Assembly (NCBI RefSeq): GCF_000479005.1
Contig: NZ_AWXC01000041.1
Coordinates: 1 to 64,000 of the forward strand
DNA from: Prevotella sp. BV3P1
GTDB taxonomy: Bacteria > Bacteroidota > Bacteroidia > Bacteroidales > Bacteroidaceae
Reading direction: 5' to 3'
Length of the DNA: 64,000 bases
Shown: piece after piece, positions 61,743-64,000 of the stretch
How the letters are laid out: each line of letters opens with the position of its first letter
Numbering within the stretch: the first letter of the stretch is position 1
Position numbers and translations under genes: made by a program
Notes under the pieces: model-generated
What the model saw: only the letters and a program-made list of their open reading frames with translations
What the model was told of the DNA's origin: nothing
Databases searched by the model: none

Positions 61743-62617
61743 TGCTCAACTCTCTTTCGTTGTTTGCCTTTGAGCCAAAGATAAGCACCCAACAAGATAA
61801 ATGCCATGAGGATGACAAGCATTTGCCATGCGTGTTTCTCTGGCTCTACCCAAAACTCTTGAAAGAAGTTCATCCTTCCCAATATTTCCACAGGTGTCCA
61901 AAAGATGATGACAGTGGCTATCGCCATTCGTATGTTCGCACCCCATGCAGCGATGTGCAGTTGATGACGAAACATGAAGATAGACCCCACGAGACACCCC
62001 ACTCCCACAAGGAATGTCACGGGGTGATGATCACCAAGGAAAGTCTTGTCGTAGCAGAACATGAGCAACAAGTACATTGCCCAAAGAATCATGTTCAGTT
62101 CCATGAACGTGACAATGCTTGTGTGGCGTGTCATGGGTTGCACCACCACAACCTTGCGCTTGCTTCGGAAACATACCTTTTGTATCCATGTAATCAGGTC
62201 GCAACCGTTCTTTGTGCTGAACACATACATGGTCATCACCATCATCCACAAGCCAAACGAGGCAGGCATGATAAGGTATTCGGGCTTTGTCACCACTACT
62301 CCATTCTCTATCTCTGGCTGAACGCCATAACGTCGGGCATAATACAGGAAGAGGAACTCCACCCAACCCGTCCAGAAAAGCAGTCCACCGAAGAGTCCCC
62401 ACAGCGTTTGTCGGGTATCGCCCTTCACAAACACACCAACGATAACCATGATGAGACCTGCCAAGCCCATCATAAAACCAGCAACGTGCATGGCTCCTTC
62501 ACTCATGAACTTCTCCATCAATATCATCAGCGCATGACCTAAGGGCATGGCGAAAAGCACCAATAAAAATGAGGCGATGGTGCGCCACCAGTAGTATTCT
62601 CTTACTTTCTTATCCAT
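61739..62617 (-). CDS. Eight-helix integral membrane protein of unknown function
   Basis: 292 residues with about eight hydrophobic helices (near 12-30, 41-62, 72-92, 118-134, 170-190, 200-216, 225-245, 265-285). Both ends are charged. Histidines cluster near the helices (PLGHALMIL, GDHHPVTFL, FRHQLHIAAW), and could bind a metal or haem, but no family is recognised. It sits between a DUF438-type protein gene (14 bp upstream) and the PepSY_TM gene (4-bp overlap). The context suggests a role in redox or iron chemistry. Inner membrane. Confidence 0.78.
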   Translation of the reverse strand: MDKKVREYYWWRTIASFLLVLFAMPLGHALMILMEKFMSEGAMHVAGFMMGLAGLIMVIVGVFVKGDTRQTLWGLFGGLLFWTGWVEFLFLYYARRYGVQPEIENGVVVTKPEYLIMPASFGLWMMVMTMYVFSTKNGCDLITWIQKVCFRSKRKVVVVQPMTRHTSIVTFMELNMILWAMYLLLMFCYDKTFLGDHHPVTFLVGVGCLVGSIFMFRHQLHIAAWGANIRMAIATVIIFWTPVEILGRMNFFQEFWVEPEKHAWQMLVILMAFILLGAYLWLKGKQRKRVEQ

Positions 62618-62631
62618 ATTATTGAGGTATG

Positions 62632-63999
62632 TTATGATTGATTGATGCTGCGTATGGTCTGCCGTATCAGCGTGATGAGCTTTTGTGTTCCTAATCCAGA
62701 CCGTTCTCCCGCCATCTTGATGGTAGCCTTTTTCAGAATTAATTTTCCCAATGCCGTTTGCAACATCTTAAAAGGTGCGTATTGCTGAGCCAAGGCTTCC
62801 TTGAGACCAGGATATTGCGAGAAAAGATCTTTGAGCATCGTGTCTTCGGTAATCTCTGTCACCTGTTGGTTGTTATCTTTCCCTGCTTCCACAGAGTCTG
62901 TCATTGTAGCGGTGGGCGGTGATGTGGCAGACTTCTTTTCTTCGTCTGCCCATGTGAGAAGCGTCTGCGACCCAGTGAGCGAGCGGATGCGAGTACAATC
63001 TTGCATCACTTCAAGGATGCCCCTGAAAGTACCCTGCTTGTCTCTCACGGCATAGTAAGTGATGTAGATAAACAGGTTGGGCTTGTTAATCCAAAATTCC
63101 GCCTTGCTCTGTTCGCCACTTCGCATCTTTTCCACGATTTCACGAACGATGTGTACGCTCTTGCGCGGATGGCAGTTTTCTACCTTTCGCCCTATCACGT
63201 TTTTAGAGCGAGGGAATATGCGGTGGTCGGTGTCTGAATAGAATTGCACCAGTTCATCTTCATTGACAAACGAGATGTCGAAAGGCAAATGCTGGTAGAT
63301 GAGATTGATTTGCTCGAGCGTGAGCTTACCTGTTGACACGTCTAACGGTTGGTTGTGTCCTATGCCGTATCCATACTTCGCCAGCAGCGATTGCAGTTCT
63401 TGGGCAAAGCCGTCGGCAGGGCGAATGTTATCTTTCTTCTCTGTCTTTGCCACGTCGATAAAGGCAAAACCTATCTCTTGGTCTCCACTCTTCATTTCCT
63501 CAAATTCCTCTTCTTTGATCAAGGCGAGCGAGGTTGGATAGAGGATGGCCTCTTCTTTGTCCATCAAGTCGCGGAGATAGGGTATCAGCTCTTTCACTTG
63601 CGCAATAAAAGCCTCTTCATCGTTGGCTTCAAGCAATGGTTTCAACTTCTTCACGCTGTTGGAAATCATGTCGTCAAAGGTCCACATGGTGACGGTGGGA
63701 CGATCAAATCCTTTCTTCTCAAGAATCGGATAGAGTTGATTTTGCTTTCGGGTATAGTGTATGAGGTAGGCAGAGGCTTTGTCTAACAGTTCCAGCCACT
63801 GATTCTTAATCACAGGATACTGCACCAAGTCTTCTGCGGCATTCAGTATGCTGCGCATCTCCCCATTCTCGCGATAGTAGTGACGGATGGGATGATCATC
63901 AGGCAAGGTTGGAATGCTGTAATCCATCATCTCCTCCAGCAGCTTGTTGAGTTCGGAAAGATTCTCTTTGAAACATTCCTCCGGATTTTCTTCCGTCAT
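62632..63999 (-). CDS. DUF438-type protein with hemerythrin, PAS and DUF1858 domains (5' end at window edge)
   Basis: At least 455 residues. A hemerythrin-like four-helix part covers about 30-165: HPIRHYYRENGEM (His36, His40), IHYTRKQNQLYPILEKKG (His81), TMWTFDDMI and DLMDKEEAILYPTSL. The KQN has Gln where related proteins usually have Glu, from memory. A PAS_10-like domain covers about 225-350 (LTLEQINLIYQHLPFDISFVNEDELVQFYSD). A DUF1858 tail starts near 385 (ITEDTMLKDLFSQYPGLKEAL). The first ATG visible (63999) touches the window edge; the DUF438 helical module normally precedes, so the gene may begin outside. A probable sensor of oxygen, NO or iron state; first of a three-gene operon. Confidence 0.85.
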   Translation of the reverse strand: MTEENPEECFKENLSELNKLLEEMMDYSIPTLPDDHPIRHYYRENGEMRSILNAAEDLVQYPVIKNQWLELLDKASAYLIHYTRKQNQLYPILEKKGFDRPTVTMWTFDDMISNSVKKLKPLLEANDEEAFIAQVKELIPYLRDLMDKEEAILYPTSLALIKEEEFEEMKSGDQEIGFAFIDVAKTEKKDNIRPADGFAQELQSLLAKYGYGIGHNQPLDVSTGKLTLEQINLIYQHLPFDISFVNEDELVQFYSDTDHRIFPRSKNVIGRKVENCHPRKSVHIVREIVEKMRSGEQSKAEFWINKPNLFIYITYYAVRDKQGTFRGILEVMQDCTRIRSLTGSQTLLTWADEEKKSATSPPTATMTDSVEAGKDNNQQVTEITEDTMLKDLFSQYPGLKEALAQQYAPFKMLQTALGKLILKKATIKMAGERSGLGTQKLITLIRQTIRSINQS

Positions 64000-64000
64000 C

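Overview
The window reads as a chromosomal segment of a Bacteroidales bacterium, most likely Prevotella or a close relative. The grounds are the giant type IX secretion translocon gene sprA downstream of ruvA, a periplasmic meso-diaminopimelate dehydrogenase-type lysine route gene (ddh), NhaD, a lipoprotein serpin, FtsX permeases ending in NPVxxxKQE, and many copies of the Bacteroidota promoter (TTG or TTTG, about 20 bp, TAnnTTTG). No rRNA, tRNA, insertion sequence, integrase or CRISPR array was seen.

Layout. 1-5.7 kb: an unrecognised 492-residue protein, a small outer-membrane barrel, recA, a carboxynorspermidine synthase and a DUF6621-like protein, with a 156-bp tandem duplication upstream of recA. 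6-12 kb: nhaD, the frameshifted remnant of a macroglobulin-like surface protein, a three-gene overlapping operon (OmpR-type regulator, histidine kinase, GNAT acetyltransferase) and cysK. 12.1-14.4 kb: its own promoter drives an ABC/SMC-type ATPase, a DUF4435/TOPRIM-like protein and a two-helix membrane peptide; this is the best candidate for a defence system (PARIS-like). 14.6-20.4 kb: dxs-trkA-trkH-manA. 21-26 kb: an exported bleomycin-hydrolase-type peptidase, an exported S9 peptidase, and ddh. 26.4-39.2 kb: ruvA-sprA, a small membrane protein with dacB, an MscS-like channel and a lipoprotein serpin. 39.3-42.2 kb: fabI, an RlpA-like protein, gdhA. 42.5-45.5 kb: a 988-residue protein joining two receiver-like domains to a PPDK-type ATP-binding domain.

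46.2-60.2 kb is one regulated module. A histidine kinase and an NtrC-type sigma-54 activator are transcribed leftwards from an ordinary promoter. In the divergent direction lies a TolC-HlyD-FtsX-FtsX-DUF2807-FtsX-ATPase export operon. Between them are two 17-bp dyads 21 bp apart and, about 65 bp downstream, a near-consensus -24/-12 promoter, so the activator probably switches on the exporter. 60.3-64 kb holds a leftward operon: a DUF438-type hemerythrin/PAS/DUF1858 protein (running to or beyond the window edge), an eight-helix membrane protein and a PepSY-TM protein.

Five intergenic regions contain arrays of a degenerate repeat with an almost exact 22-nt period. They share the theme CTCAATG..TTGG..CAAA and occur in both orientations; I do not recognise them as a described element. 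All calls come from reading the sequence; no database search was run.
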